Notes: generated from the letters alone by a model not told the origin. A stretch of 64,000 nt of DNA from Erwinia amylovora (GCF_017161565.1 NZ_CP066796.1:1240001-1304000); one strand, 5' to 3'. Numbered from the stretch's first letter, positions 10,335 to 20,300 are shown. A program made the numbers and translations.

Positions 10335-11816
10335 CTAATCTTCCGCTAACCAGAGATGCATTACCGCGTAACTGCGCCACGGGCGCCATGCCATACAACG
10401 CGCCTGTGCCTGCTTTGCGCTTAGCCCGCCCAGCTTAGTACGCACCACCAGATCTCCCTCCGGGAACGCATCAGGCCAACGCAGCGCGCGCATGGCGAGA
10501 TATTGCGCTGTCCCTTCACTGACCCCGGGAAGTTGCAGTAGCTGACCGATGCTTTGCTCTGGCTGGCTGGCCACATCCAGCTGCAATTCATTTCGGGCAC
10601 AATTGGCTGCCAGTGCCAGGATGGCCCGGCTACGTGAGCTGCCAATCCCCAGGCGGGTCAGCTCTGCAATACTGCATTGCGCCACTCTTTCCGCCAGCGG
10701 TGAAAGGATTGAAAGCTGAGCTAACGGCGTAGTTATCGCCTCGCCGAAGGCCCTAGCGAAGCGGAAACCGAGTGTGGCGGCGGCCCCGGCGGTGATTTGC
10801 TGACCGAGAATGGCGCTTACCGCTATCTCAAAGCCGTCAAAAGCACCGGGAACGCGTAGTCCGGGATGTGCCAGCAAACAGGGGCGTAGTTGCGGGTCAA
10901 GGCTGAGCTGCTGTGCAATCAGATCGGGACGGGCGCTGAGATCAAACAGGTTTCTTAATCTTCGCAGCAGCAGCGATAATACCGGGGTCAATGAATGACT
11001 AAACTCCACCTGTAACGCATTTTTTAACAGTACCTGGGTCACCTGTATCCACCCGCGGCGCTCCCCAAGACACACGGTACGGGCATAACTGTTCTCCTCA
11101 ACGTATTCCACGCCTGGCAACGCGCGCTGCCGCAGAAAGGTTAGCATCGCCTGCCAGTCATAGGGCGGGCGGTAGGTCAGTAAAAACCTTGATGTGTCAA
11201 TGTCCTTCAACAGGTTTTCCCGCTGTGCGCTTACCTTGCGCAAACGTGAAGGTGACATGCGATAATGACTGCTGAATACGGCGTTAAAGCGGCGCAGGCT
11301 GTTAAACCCGCAGGCAAAGGCAATATGTGTGATCGCCAGCTGCGTTTCACTCAGTAGTTGCTTCGCCAGCAGCAATCGCCGCGTTTGCCGAAGCTCCTGT
11401 GGCGATACCCCCAGCTCCTTCTTAACAATACGCCGCAGCTGGCGCAGACTGAGCTGAAACTCGGCAGCGATCTGCTCCAGACTGTCAACCTGCTCAACCA
11501 GTCCTTCATCGATACGCTGCACCAGCCGTTCTGCAATACGCTGACCGTGATCGACCGGCGCATTGCCGGGTGCCAACTCCGGGCGGCAGCGCAGGCAGGG
11601 TCGAAAAGAGGCTTTTTCCGCGGCTTCGGCAGTGGCGAAAAACAGACAATTCTGCGCGCGTGGCGCTTTCACCGGGCAAACCGGACGACAATAGATGCCG
11701 GTAGAGATTACGCCAACGTAAAACACGCCATCAAAGCGCGCATCACGCGAGGTAAGCGCACGATAGGCGGAAATGGGGTCGATCATGCTGATGCCCTGTT
11801 TTGGAGAGTTCATCAT
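10335..11816 (-). CDS. Ada-type methyl sensor / AraC regulator fused to AlkA DNA glycosylase
   Basis: Alkylation-repair fusion of 493 aa. Residues about 15-85 form an Ada-type zinc/methyl-phosphotriester domain: the cysteines of TGIYCRPVCP (43, 47) and FRPCLRCRPE (74, 77) match the four Ada ligands, with Cys43 as the expected methyl acceptor. Residues about 95-200 are an AraC-type double HTH. The C-terminal half is AlkA_N plus a HhH-GPD glycosylase with the expected catalytic Asp in FPEGDLVVR. The AlkA-type GxxxWTA helix-hairpin region reads GVSEGTAQY, so the usual Trp is Gly. An internal start at 11786 (MIDPISAYRAL) fits homologues better and has a weak AGGG upstream. Divergent from the methyltransferase gene at 11941. 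It probably senses methylated DNA, activates repair genes and excises 3-methyladenine. Confidence 0.9.
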   Translation of the reverse strand: MMNSPKQGISMIDPISAYRALTSRDARFDGVFYVGVISTGIYCRPVCPVKAPRAQNCLFFATAEAAEKASFRPCLRCRPELAPGNAPVDHGQRIAERLVQRIDEGLVEQVDSLEQIAAEFQLSLRQLRRIVKKELGVSPQELRQTRRLLLAKQLLSETQLAITHIAFACGFNSLRRFNAVFSSHYRMSPSRLRKVSAQRENLLKDIDTSRFLLTYRPPYDWQAMLTFLRQRALPGVEYVEENSYARTVCLGERRGWIQVTQVLLKNALQVEFSHSLTPVLSLLLRRLRNLFDLSARPDLIAQQLSLDPQLRPCLLAHPGLRVPGAFDGFEIAVSAILGQQITAGAAATLGFRFARAFGEAITTPLAQLSILSPLAERVAQCSIAELTRLGIGSSRSRAILALAANCARNELQLDVASQPEQSIGQLLQLPGVSEGTAQYLAMRALRWPDAFPEGDLVVRTKLGGLSAKQAQARCMAWRPWRSYAVMHLWLAED

Positions 11817-11940
11817 AGGTTATACGTGCAGCCCGCCGTGTTGGTCGTCAAACTATTTTATCCTGATGTCCGTAAACGGCCAGTGACCAACGCCAGAACA
11901 GGCATAATCGGTGCTGAAACACAATTCAAGGAGAAGCAAC

Positions 11941-12450
11941 GTGGCTTTCTGTTATAAAAAGATGCACTCCCCGCTGGGCGAACTCACCCTGGTCGCCAGT
12001 CAAAGCAGCCTGGTTGCCGTTATGTGGGCAGATGCCAGGTTGCCGGGCGCATGTTTTTCCCCGTCGCATGAGGCACCGCGTCATGCGATCCTGACGGAGG
12101 CGGAACGGCAGCTGCAACAATACTTTACCGGGCATCTGCAAAAATTCGATCTTCCGCTGGAGTTCGTCGGCACCTCGTTTCAAAAACAGGTCTGGGCTGC
12201 ACTGATCGCCATCCCTTATGGCGAAACGCGCAGCTACGGGCAAATTGCGCAGCAAATTGGCCATCCTTCCGCCGTGCGTGCTGTGGGGGCGGCAAACGGG
12301 CGAAATCCTTTGCCAATCGTTGCGCCATGTCATCGGGTGATCGGCAGCAACGGTAAGCTGACCGGGTTTGCCGGTGGGCTGGCGAGTAAAGCCTTTTTAC
12401 TGCGTCTGGAGAATGGACTGCGCTGGGGAAAGCAGGCGCTGTGTCGTTAA
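11941..12450 (+). CDS. ogt: Methylated-DNA--protein-cysteine methyltransferase (Ogt type)
   Basis: Single-use repair protein that takes the methyl group from O6-methylguanine. 169 aa with the active-site motif PIVAPCHRVIG and the DNA-binding HTH segment YGQIAQQIGHPSAVRAVGAA. The start is taken as GTG at 11941 because AAGGAG lies 5-10 bases upstream; an ATG at 11911 would add ten residues without a ribosome site. Divergently paired with the Ada-AlkA fusion, so together they supply the functions that E. coli Ada holds in one protein. It could be called the C-terminal half of Ada rather than ogt. Not part of the E. coli backbone at this site. Confidence 0.9.
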   Translation: MAFCYKKMHSPLGELTLVASQSSLVAVMWADARLPGACFSPSHEAPRHAILTEAERQLQQYFTGHLQKFDLPLEFVGTSFQKQVWAALIAIPYGETRSYGQIAQQIGHPSAVRAVGAANGRNPLPIVAPCHRVIGSNGKLTGFAGGLASKAFLLRLENGLRWGKQALCR

Positions 12451-12504
12451 CTGCCTCATCTACAGAAAAAAAGAGCAAGACAGCGACCGGTTTATCGGTT
12501 GTTT

Positions 12505-12522
12505 TGTTTATCATATAAAACA
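12505..12522 (+). promoter_or_regulatory. NadR-type operator upstream of the nadA remnant and pnuC
   Basis: TGTTTA, six bases, AAAACA: 11 of 12 defined positions agree with the NadR consensus TGTTTA-N6-TAAACA. It lies 66 bp before the old nadA start, the normal place for this operator in nadA-pnuC. Confidence 0.7.
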
Positions 12523-12587
12523 AAAATACAAATTTCTGGTGAAATTTGTGCGTTAATTATAAAATGGGTTAAGTACGAAAAACAACA

Positions 12588-12930
12588 ATGAGAATTAAGC
12601 GCAGTTTTTGATCCCAATGCAGCCGTATTGTGGCCACCGAACGCGGAATTTTCTACAAAATGCAACAGGCCTGCCCTGACAAGAAGCTGCTGGAGGCTCC
12701 CACCGCCGGCGAGGGGGCGACCTGCCGCAGCTGCACCCACTGTCCGTGGATGGCAATGAACGATCTGAAAGCAATTGCCGACGGGCTGGAGCAGGGAGAG
12801 AGGGCGCGAAATTCTGGTTGACGATGCGCTGCGTGAGGGTGCATTGATCCCGCTGCATCGTATGCTAACCTTTGCGGCAGTTCTCAAGCTTAAGGTCAAG
12901 GGTAACGCCTGGCTCCTCTTTTCAGGATAA
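12588..12930 (+). pseudogene. nadA: Quinolinate synthase remnant (nadA with internal deletion and frameshifts)
   Basis: Three traces of NadA remain in order. The ATG context at 12588 and the N-terminal residues VFDPNAAV (12604-12627, out of frame with that ATG) join directly to the C-terminal part starting [19 protein letters not shown] at 12627. This implies loss of roughly 250 central codons. The C-terminal part keeps the iron-sulfur ligand motif [13 protein letters not shown], then a frameshift near 12798-12806 moves the tail ([20 protein letters not shown]) into another frame that ends at 12930. NadA makes quinolinate from iminoaspartate in NAD synthesis; this copy cannot. The location between the tRNA cluster and pnuC is that of E. 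coli nadA. Confidence 0.93.
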
Positions 12931-12940
12931 GGAAGACAGT

Positions 12941-13642
12941 ATGGATTTTTTTAGCACGTCGAATATTCTGTTTCATATCCCTCTCGGAGCGGGGGGATAC
13001 GATTTGTCATGGATTGAAGCGACAGGAACCCTTGCAGGATTACTGTGCATCTGGTTAGCCAGCCTTGAGAAGATTGTAAACTATGCATTTGGCCTGATTA
13101 ACGTGACGCTATTTGCAGCGATCTTTTTCCAAATCCAACTTTATGCCAGCCTGCTGCTACAGCTGTTTTTCTTTATTGCCAATCTTTACGGATGGTATGC
13201 CTGGAGCCGTCAGACCAGCGAACACCAGCAGGCGTTAAACATCCGCTGGTTGCCAAGGCGGCAGCTCTCTGGCTGGACTGCTGGCTTAGCGCTAACGATT
13301 GCCCTGTTGACTCACTATATCGACCCGGTATTTGCTTTACTGACCCGGTCAGCGGTAACGCTGATGCAGGCAACAGGTCTCGATGTCACAATGCCGCAGC
13401 TTCAGCCTGATGCTTTCCCGCTTTGGGACTCAAGTATGATGGTACTGTCGATTGCCGCGATGATCCTGATGACGCGGAAATACGTGGAAAACTGGCTGTT
13501 GTGGGTGGTTATTAATGTTATCAGCGTGGTTATCTTTGCGCGTCAGGGGGTCTACGCCATGGCACTGGAGTATGTTTTACTGACGTTAATTGCACTCAAC
13601 GGCTCCCGGTTATGGATCAAACGCGCCGCTCAGCGCAAGTAG
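12941..13642 (+). CDS. pnuC: Nicotinamide riboside transporter PnuC
   Basis: Inner-membrane carrier for nicotinamide riboside, 233 aa with about seven membrane helices and the conserved segment NLYGWYAWSRQ. The start is the ATG at 12941 behind AGGATAAGGA; an upstream in-frame ATG at 12872 lies inside the nadA remnant. The downstream partner of nadA in relatives, it is intact here while nadA is destroyed, so it likely supplies the pyridine precursor. The promoter is presumably the old nadA promoter with its NadR site. Confidence 0.96.
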   Translation: MDFFSTSNILFHIPLGAGGYDLSWIEATGTLAGLLCIWLASLEKIVNYAFGLINVTLFAAIFFQIQLYASLLLQLFFFIANLYGWYAWSRQTSEHQQALNIRWLPRRQLSGWTAGLALTIALLTHYIDPVFALLTRSAVTLMQATGLDVTMPQLQPDAFPLWDSSMMVLSIAAMILMTRKYVENWLLWVVINVISVVIFARQGVYAMALEYVLLTLIALNGSRLWIKRAAQRK

Positions 13643-13722
13643 TGGGCACTGTTGCTTTCTCCCGGTGCACGAAAGATGTGTACCGGGCGGAAAGACGCAT
13701 CTCTGCGAATGAAGGGGCATCG

Positions 13723-14652
13723 TTAATGATGGTGCAGATGTTCGTCATTGCCTGACTGTACCCAACGGCTGTCGCAATCGTCAGACTCACAGCGCTGATA
13801 CTCCATTTGCACCGTAGCATGCTCAATCTGATAATGATCGTGCAGGTAATCATGAATACGCTGCAGCAGGGCGTCGTGATCGTGGGGTGGGATCACCTGA
13901 ACATGCAAAGTAATTAGTGGTTTCTCTCCCACCTGCCACAAATGCACATGATGCACATTGCGTACTTCTGATATATCGCGAACCAGCGAACGTTGTAACT
14001 TAGTTATGTCGATATGCTGTGGTGCTCCCTCCAGCAGTTCATGCCCGCTTTCTTTAATCAGCCTCCAACCGCTTCGCAATACCAGCACTGAAACCAGGAT
14101 AGAGAGTATCGGGTCGATCGGGGTCCAGCCGGTAAACAAAATAACCAGCGCGGCGACAATCGCTCCAACGGAACCGAGCAGATCGCCCAGAACGTGCAGC
14201 GCGGCGGCGCGGACATTAAGGTTTTTCTCACCACTGCCGTGGTGCAGTAGCCAAAAGGAGAGCAGATTTGCCAGCAGGCCACCGATGGCAATGACCAGCA
14301 TCATACCGCCCGCTATCGGCTGCGGATGCCAGAAACGTTGCACAGCCTCCCAGACAATCAGCACGGTGATCGCCAACAGAGCAATAGCGTTAACAAACGC
14401 TGCCAGCGTGGTCAGGCGCAGTAACCCGAACGAATGATGTCCACTGGGCCTGCGGCGTGCAAAATGCGTTGCTAAAAGAGCTATCAGCAAAGCTGCGGCG
14501 TCGGTGAGCATATGCCCGGCATCTGCCAGTAGCGCCAGTGAACCTGACAGCAAGCCGCCAGCGACTTCAGCCAGCATAAATACTGCGGTAACACTAAATG
14601 CCGCCAGCAAGCGTGAGCGGTTACCATCCTTCTTCATGTGATTGTGAGCCAT
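13723..14652 (-). CDS. zitB: Zinc exporter ZitB (cation diffusion facilitator)
   Basis: Proton-coupled Zn(II) efflux protein of the inner membrane, 309 aa. Six membrane helices; the metal site motifs are [14 protein letters not shown] in helix II and [11 protein letters not shown] in helix V. A histidine-rich loop follows helix II ([11 protein letters not shown]), and the cytoplasmic C-terminal domain carries [12 protein letters not shown] plus a histidine-rich tail (DEHLHHH). Convergent with pnuC, as in E. coli. Confidence 0.95.
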   Translation of the reverse strand: MAHNHMKKDGNRSRLLAAFSVTAVFMLAEVAGGLLSGSLALLADAGHMLTDAAALLIALLATHFARRRPSGHHSFGLLRLTTLAAFVNAIALLAITVLIVWEAVQRFWHPQPIAGGMMLVIAIGGLLANLLSFWLLHHGSGEKNLNVRAAALHVLGDLLGSVGAIVAALVILFTGWTPIDPILSILVSVLVLRSGWRLIKESGHELLEGAPQHIDITKLQRSLVRDISEVRNVHHVHLWQVGEKPLITLHVQVIPPHDHDALLQRIHDYLHDHYQIEHATVQMEYQRCESDDCDSRWVQSGNDEHLHHH

Positions 14653-14851
14653 AATTTCCCCGTTAATTGAACTGACTATGCAGCAATGATATCAATAAAT
14701 TGAAGACTGGCTCGGCGGGCTGATAAATTTAAGTGATGGCGAGTCTGAATCGGTTAGTTTCACTGGCACATGACTCTCTTTGGCGGGAAAGAAAATCAGC
14801 TAAATCCCGGCGGATTTGGGCAAAACATCCGATTAACGCAAATATGAATAC

Positions 14852-14876
14852 AAAAAAAGGAGAGCCGTGGCTCTCC
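14852..14876 (-). terminator. Terminator of ybgS
   Basis: Eight-base-pair stem GGAGAGCC / GGCTCTCC with a two-base gap, followed on the minus strand by seven T residues. It lies 20 bp after the ybgS stop codon. Confidence 0.88.
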
Positions 14877-14895
14877 GTAAACAGTGTCAATCAGC

Positions 14896-15228
14896 TTACT
14901 GGCTGGTACCGTTAGTTTTGGTATCTGCACCGCTACCAACCTTAGAATTGATGTTGGTACAGTTACCCTCTTTACACTGGGTATTTTTGTGCACGTCATT
15001 TGCGCTCATACCGTGGTGCTTTTTCTTGTGGTTGAGTGCGCTGCTACCCTCGGTATTGATTTTACTGTTATCGACGTGGTTAGGAGCCAGGTTATCTTTT
15101 GCGCCGGGAGCAATCGCACCGGCGTCTGCGGCCGCATTGGATGAACCATTACCGCTTGCTGCTATCACTGAACCACTACCCAGGGTTATTGCTGCTGTCA
15201 GCAATACGATTGCAAATTTATTCATCAT
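14896..15228 (-). CDS. ybgS: YbgS-like secreted protein
   Basis: 110-aa protein of unknown function with a cleavable signal peptide (MNKFAIVLLTAAITLGSGSV-IAA). The mature part is Asn/Ala/Gly/Lys-rich, with the YbgS landmarks NAAADAGAIAPGAKDNLAPN and HKNTQCKEGNC, the latter holding two cysteines. It is shorter than E. coli YbgS (about 126 aa) in the central part. Two ATG codons are adjacent, so the true start may be one codon later. Single-gene unit with its own terminator; the periplasmic location is inferred. Confidence 0.9.
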   Translation of the reverse strand: MMNKFAIVLLTAAITLGSGSVIAASGNGSSNAAADAGAIAPGAKDNLAPNHVDNSKINTEGSSALNHKKKHHGMSANDVHKNTQCKEGNCTNINSKVGSGADTKTNGTSQ

Positions 15229-15507
15229 TATGCTCCGTTAAGTATTGAATACTGCCTGACAAACGCGATTAGTGAGCTAACGCAATGTGAACATGCAGAA
15301 AGAAACATTCTGCATGATCGAATCACATAAATTGTAAATAGGGTTAATACAGCTGTTAGCACTCGAAAGTGTAGACAGCATCGAAGAGAAATCAAATTTG
15401 GATGCGATATTAATGTCTAAAGCTGATTTACAGGGCAGAACAGGCGCGATAAATTGAGCCTGATGCGCCCGGTGTGCAGTAAGGCAATGAAATAACCTGG
15501 AAATATT

Positions 15508-16560
15508 ATGAATTATCTGAACGATGACTTAAGAATCAAAGAGATAAAAGAGCTTCTGCCTCCAGTGGCATTATTCGAAAAATACCCTGCCACAGAAAAG
15601 GCTGCTGCAACAGTCTCCTCCGCCCGACGAGCCATCCACCAGATCCTTCAAAAAGAAGATGATCGGCTGCTGGTAGTGATCGGCCCTTGTTCCATCCACG
15701 ATACCGTTGCGGCAAAAGAGTACGCCAGCAGGCTACAGGCTCTCCGACAAGAGCTCAAAGATTCACTGGAAATCGTGATGCGTGTCTATTTCGAGAAACC
15801 GCGAACGACGGTGGGCTGGAAAGGATTAATTAACGATCCGTATATGGATGGCAGCTTTCGTATCAATGACGGTCTGCGCATCGCTCGCCAACTATTAGTA
15901 GAGATCAACAACATCGGATTACCGACAGCCGGCGAATTCCTGGATATGATTACTCCGCAGTACGTCGCCGACCTGATGAGCTGGGGCGCTATTGGAGCGC
16001 GTACCACCGAGTCCCAGGTACACCGCGAGCTATCATCCGGACTGTCCTGCCCGGTGGGTTTTAAAAACGGCACCGATGGAACCATCAAGGTTGCCATTGA
16101 TGCTATCGGTGCGGCCAGTGCACCACACTGTTTCCTGTCGGTGACAAAGTACGGCCATTCTGCCATCGTTGAAACCAGTGGTAACACAGATTGCCACATT
16201 ATTCTGCGCGGTGGTAAAGAACCAAACTACAGCGCACATCATGTCAGTGAAGTGAAAAGCGGGCTGGAAAAAGCAGGGCTTCCTGCTCAGATGATGATCG
16301 ACTTTAGCCACGCGAACAGCAGCAAGCAGTATAAAAGACAGTTGATAGTTGCTGAAGATGTGGCGTTACAGATTGCCAGAGGTGAACAAAGCATTATCGG
16401 TGTAATGATTGAAAGCCACCTTGTGGAAGGCAATCAGAACCCGGATGGCGGAGAAGCGCTGGTATACGGTAAAAGCGTAACCGATGGCTGCATAGGTTGG
16501 GAAGACACCGAAACCGTGCTGCGTCAGCTTGCACAGGCGGTGAAAACTCGTCGTAAATAG
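15508..16560 (+). CDS. aroG: 3-deoxy-7-phosphoheptulonate synthase, Phe-sensitive type
   Basis: First enzyme of the shikimate pathway: phosphoenolpyruvate plus erythrose 4-phosphate gives DAHP. 350 aa, the AroG length, with NDDLRIKEIKELLPPVALFE at the N-terminus, the catalytic segments VIGPCSIHD and KPRTTVGWKGLINDPYMDGS, and the metal-site Cys and His regions conserved. Sequence and location are those of E. coli aroG, so feedback by phenylalanine is expected. I looked for a TyrR box upstream and found only a poor match near 15333. Confidence 0.97.
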   Translation: MNYLNDDLRIKEIKELLPPVALFEKYPATEKAAATVSSARRAIHQILQKEDDRLLVVIGPCSIHDTVAAKEYASRLQALRQELKDSLEIVMRVYFEKPRTTVGWKGLINDPYMDGSFRINDGLRIARQLLVEINNIGLPTAGEFLDMITPQYVADLMSWGAIGARTTESQVHRELSSGLSCPVGFKNGTDGTIKVAIDAIGAASAPHCFLSVTKYGHSAIVETSGNTDCHIILRGGKEPNYSAHHVSEVKSGLEKAGLPAQMMIDFSHANSSKQYKRQLIVAEDVALQIARGEQSIIGVMIESHLVEGNQNPDGGEALVYGKSVTDGCIGWEDTETVLRQLAQAVKTRRK

Positions 16561-16578
16561 CGCCCTGTACTGGCTTTA

Positions 16579-16622
16579 CAGCACTCAGCACCTTTATCGT
16601 CAAAGGTGCAGGAGTGCTGTTT
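16579..16622 (+). terminator. Probable terminator after aroG
   Basis: Large two-part hairpin: outer arms ACAGCACTC / GAGTGCTGT and inner arms GCACCTTT / AAAGGTGC. The trailing T run is short (three to four), so strength is uncertain. Confidence 0.65.
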
Positions 16623-17121
16623 AACGTTCAGCGGCTGGCGCCGCAGAACGTACGGCATGGCTGTCTTTTACGACGTTGACAGGCTGCACACAGATTATTA
16701 ATTTGAACTCACAGTATGCATTAACTCCCCAGTAAATCTAAAAAATCCATAAACAGTCTTATTCCACATCGCGTAAATATATTTCCACGATTTATTCATC
16801 AAGTTGATCTTTTGTTGAAGCTCCACTGGCTCAAAACCGCCATAATCCAGTGCATCATCTGAACTTGTTTATCACACCTTTTCACATCTGTTGAAAATAG
16901 AAATGATCCTTAATTAAGATTTTATCTTTTTACTAATTGATAACTTTTTCCTGAATCAATTCCTGAACCGTGTTTTCTTACTTGAATAGAAATGCATCAT
17001 AACCTGCTGCCTCAAAGCAAGGGTTTGTCTCCAATATCCGATATAAAAACCCTCAGGAAACTAATGGTGCTTTATATTTCATAGCCAACCATTAGTTGAT
17101 GAATAAGGTTTAATACTCATC
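16623..17121 (+). other. AT-rich non-coding leader at the left edge of the rhs island
   Basis: About 500 bp without a plausible gene. Base composition falls abruptly after the aroG hairpin and stays AT-rich to the end of the rhs genes. No integrase, IS end or tRNA was seen here. It presumably contains the left boundary of the inserted segment and upstream control sequence for rhs1. Confidence 0.6.
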
Positions 17122-17192
17122 TGGCAATGGCAATGGCAATGGCAATGGCAATGGCAATGGCAATGGCAATGGCAATGGCAATGGCAATGGCA
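17122..17192 (+). repeat. Hexanucleotide tandem repeat TGGCAA, about 11.8 copies
   Basis: Eleven perfect copies of the 6-bp unit plus five bases of a twelfth. It ends 136 bp before the GTG start of rhs1 and is non-coding on the plus strand. Read on the minus strand it gives an Ala-Ile repeat in a short open frame that I do not regard as a gene. Copy number may vary by slippage. Confidence 0.97.
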
Positions 17193-17328
17193 TATAAATA
17201 ATGCGTATTATTATGCTCAGTGACAGGAAATGTCCGTCCAGTAAATCGACATCGGTGATGTGCAGCATGCAGTAACAGGTTAAAGTGAAAACGTGATATT
17301 AAATACAAAAAATCTTTGGAGTTCCATT

Positions 17329-20300
17329 GTGGAAATAATCAATAACGGCGTTGATAATGTAATCTTAAGCACGCAACAGGATAATTTTTTAAGCGCATGC
17401 ATGTCCGGTGTAGATCCCCGAACGGGTTTTTTCAATCACGCGACGACTATATTTGATTACAACTCAGTGAATTCTGATGCTAGGTTTACTTTTGTGCTGA
17501 ATTATAATTCTAAGTCAATTTATTACAATCAGGGTTATGGCTATGGTTTTACCGATAACCTGTCACGTTATGATGCAGAATTGAAGACGCTGATGCTTTC
17601 TTCCGGACAGGTTTACACTATTGCTAATGATATGGACGATGACCCCTCGGATTTAGTCAGCTTCGATTTTGAAAACTTCACATTTACTAAAAATAGAGTA
17701 AAAGACGTTACGGGAGAAGAACCCAAAATTAGCTACTATATAAAATATATCGATGGTGTCATTGAAAGGATGGTAAACAGAGATTTGAGCGGGGGAGGGC
17801 AAAAAATATATGTGCCAAGCGTTATTTATTATGGTGTGACCAGTGAAATACATTTGCAATGGGATTATATTGACGGAGTTCCATTTTTACAATCGGTAAA
17901 AGAACATAAATCCGGTACCTATACCAGCGGCTATCTTTTATCATTCATGGCCGGAAACAAAAATGAAAGAACGATAAGGCTATTTGAAAATGAACCATAT
18001 GAATATAAGGTAATTCTGTATATCAATGAAAAAAATCTTCTGGCGGAAATAAAAAATTTCGGATTAGACTCTGGCGGGATTTACAAATGGGAATTCAAAT
18101 ACACAAATAAAATAGGAAAAGGGAGGCTTTTGAATGAAATAAGATATCCTTGCGGCAGAAATGATAAAATTGAATATATCAGAGCAAGAGGCCGTTCGAA
18201 TATACCATCTTCGAAAATTTTAAAATTATTTGTGGTAAGAAGATACTATATAAGCCCGCAGTTCGTCGCGGGTATAAAGAAAATTGTAACGCAGTATCAT
18301 TTTAAAAAGACCGACGAGAACGAAAGATATTTATCTGCTGAAGAATATATGGATATAAGTTTCAGAGTGATGAGGAGAATTACCAGAAACTACAACAAAT
18401 TCCATCTTTTAATCAGTGAGTTGACAGAAGTCGGTATGACAACCACAGAAATCATTTACTCCTACCTAAATTGTGATGAAAAAAAAGAATTGTTACACCA
18501 GGCTGCTAACTATCAATGCATCACAGAAACAGCCACGACGTATACCGATTTGTCTATTGCTAAGAACAACACGAGACGAGATAAGGTTGAAATGTTCTAT
18601 GATGAAAAAGGTAACCTGACAAGGCAGATCAATAATAATATTTCGATAATCTTTTTTTCTTATGCGCTTAGAGTAAATCAAGGTGGAGTTTTAGTTGATA
18701 TTCCTAATGGAATGAGATTACTCGAGTCTCTTGAAATAATGTATCTCAAGAGTCAAGGTAACAATATCGTTAAAGAATATGAATATGAATTAATTTCTAA
18801 GCCTGCTGTGATGATAGGTAATCCCGAAGAACCTAAAACTTATAAATTGGTGCTTGTGAATGAGAGCACGCATATTAATAACATTTTAATAAAATCGACT
18901 TCTTTAAAATACTTCAAAAGCATCCATGACAGAGAAAACTTAGGAAAATTGAAATCTACAAGAATTAAGTGCTTTGACAGAATAAAAGTTAAAGAGTTTA
19001 CATGGTCTGGAGGTTCTTACTATGACGATCTGACTTTATATACTAAAACAATGATAAATGAATTAATAATTGAGGAGGTTTTAGTATGGAATGCAATAAC
19101 GGGCCTTTTAAACAGTGCCACTGACAGCTTGGGCAGGAAATTAGAGTATAAGAGAGATAAAGTAGGAAGGATCCTTAACACAATCATGACATCAAATATC
19201 AATGACCATGCAAGGTCAAGGAAATTTAAACATTACTATGAATACAGTATTGAGAATATTTCAGGAACCTTATTTTACCAAAAAAAAACGGTGGACTTGC
19301 ACCATAACAGTATCTACGAAAGATATGATGGTCTTGGCAGGCTACAATATGTAGCGATGAGAAAAAACACAGTAATGAAGAAAAGATACTTCACGCTTAC
19401 AAATATGACTATCTGTCGAGAATTGAATTCGAAGAGCATTTTACTCATAAAGGAAGTAAAAGCTTTAGTTTAGCCAGCATCTACTCTTATGATGATTGGG
19501 GATATATCAAGACGTTAAGACACAATGATGGAGTTGAAGAGAATGTTGTTACAGATCTGATAAACAGAACTAAATCGCATTGGTTGGCAGTTGGCGAGAA
19601 AAAAATAAATGAAACAAAAATCACATTTGATATCAACAATCAGCCCGTGAGTTATAAAAGATATTTGTCTGACGGGCAATTTTTGCAAACAATCTTCGAA
19701 AGAGATTTTTGCGGCAGACTAATCAAACATCAAGATGAATTAGGAAGCATAACTGAATATGGTTATGATTTGTATGACAGGGTCAATAAAATCGTTTTTC
19801 CTGACAATTCAGTGATCGATAAAAAATATAGTATATATTCAGAGCAGCAACTGGTTGAGAATATTACATTCACATCGGCTGATGGCAAGGTTCATGATAT
19901 AGGTGTTCAGACTTTTGATGAATTAGAGCGAATAATTGAAAAGGAATCCTATGGGGTAAAAACGAAGTATGTTTATTCTCTACACCAGACGCTACCTGAT
20001 GAGATCGTCTTTGCTGACGGGACGAGTAATTTTTATGAAAATAACTACGCTTTGAATGATAATATTCTCTCAGTGACTGATGATAAGGGGGAGTTTATAA
20101 AAAAATTTAAATATTCAGACGTTGACGGTTTACTAAAAGAAACTAAATTCTTTACTCCAAAAGATACCTATATAGAAAACATTGAAGAAGACAACTTAAA
20201 TAACATCGTAGAAATCATCACAAAGTTTATTCATGATGGGAAAATCATCGAAATGATGTACAAGCAAGAAGATAATTATAATAATGAAGGTATCTATAAA

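Noticed and set aside
12368..12556. Short plus-strand open frame after ogt
   Set aside because: Out-of-frame continuation through the ogt end and the NadR promoter region; no support.
15333..15350. TyrR box upstream of aroG
   Set aside because: TGTAAA is present but the right half departs from TTTACA at most positions.
17117..17308. Short minus-strand open frame ending in an Ala-Ile repeat
   Set aside because: Product of the hexanucleotide repeat; no ribosome site or homology, and it crosses the rhs1 leader.
16620..17330. Prophage or IS origin of the rhs island
   Set aside because: No integrase, transposase, terminal inverted repeat or att-like duplication was found at either edge.
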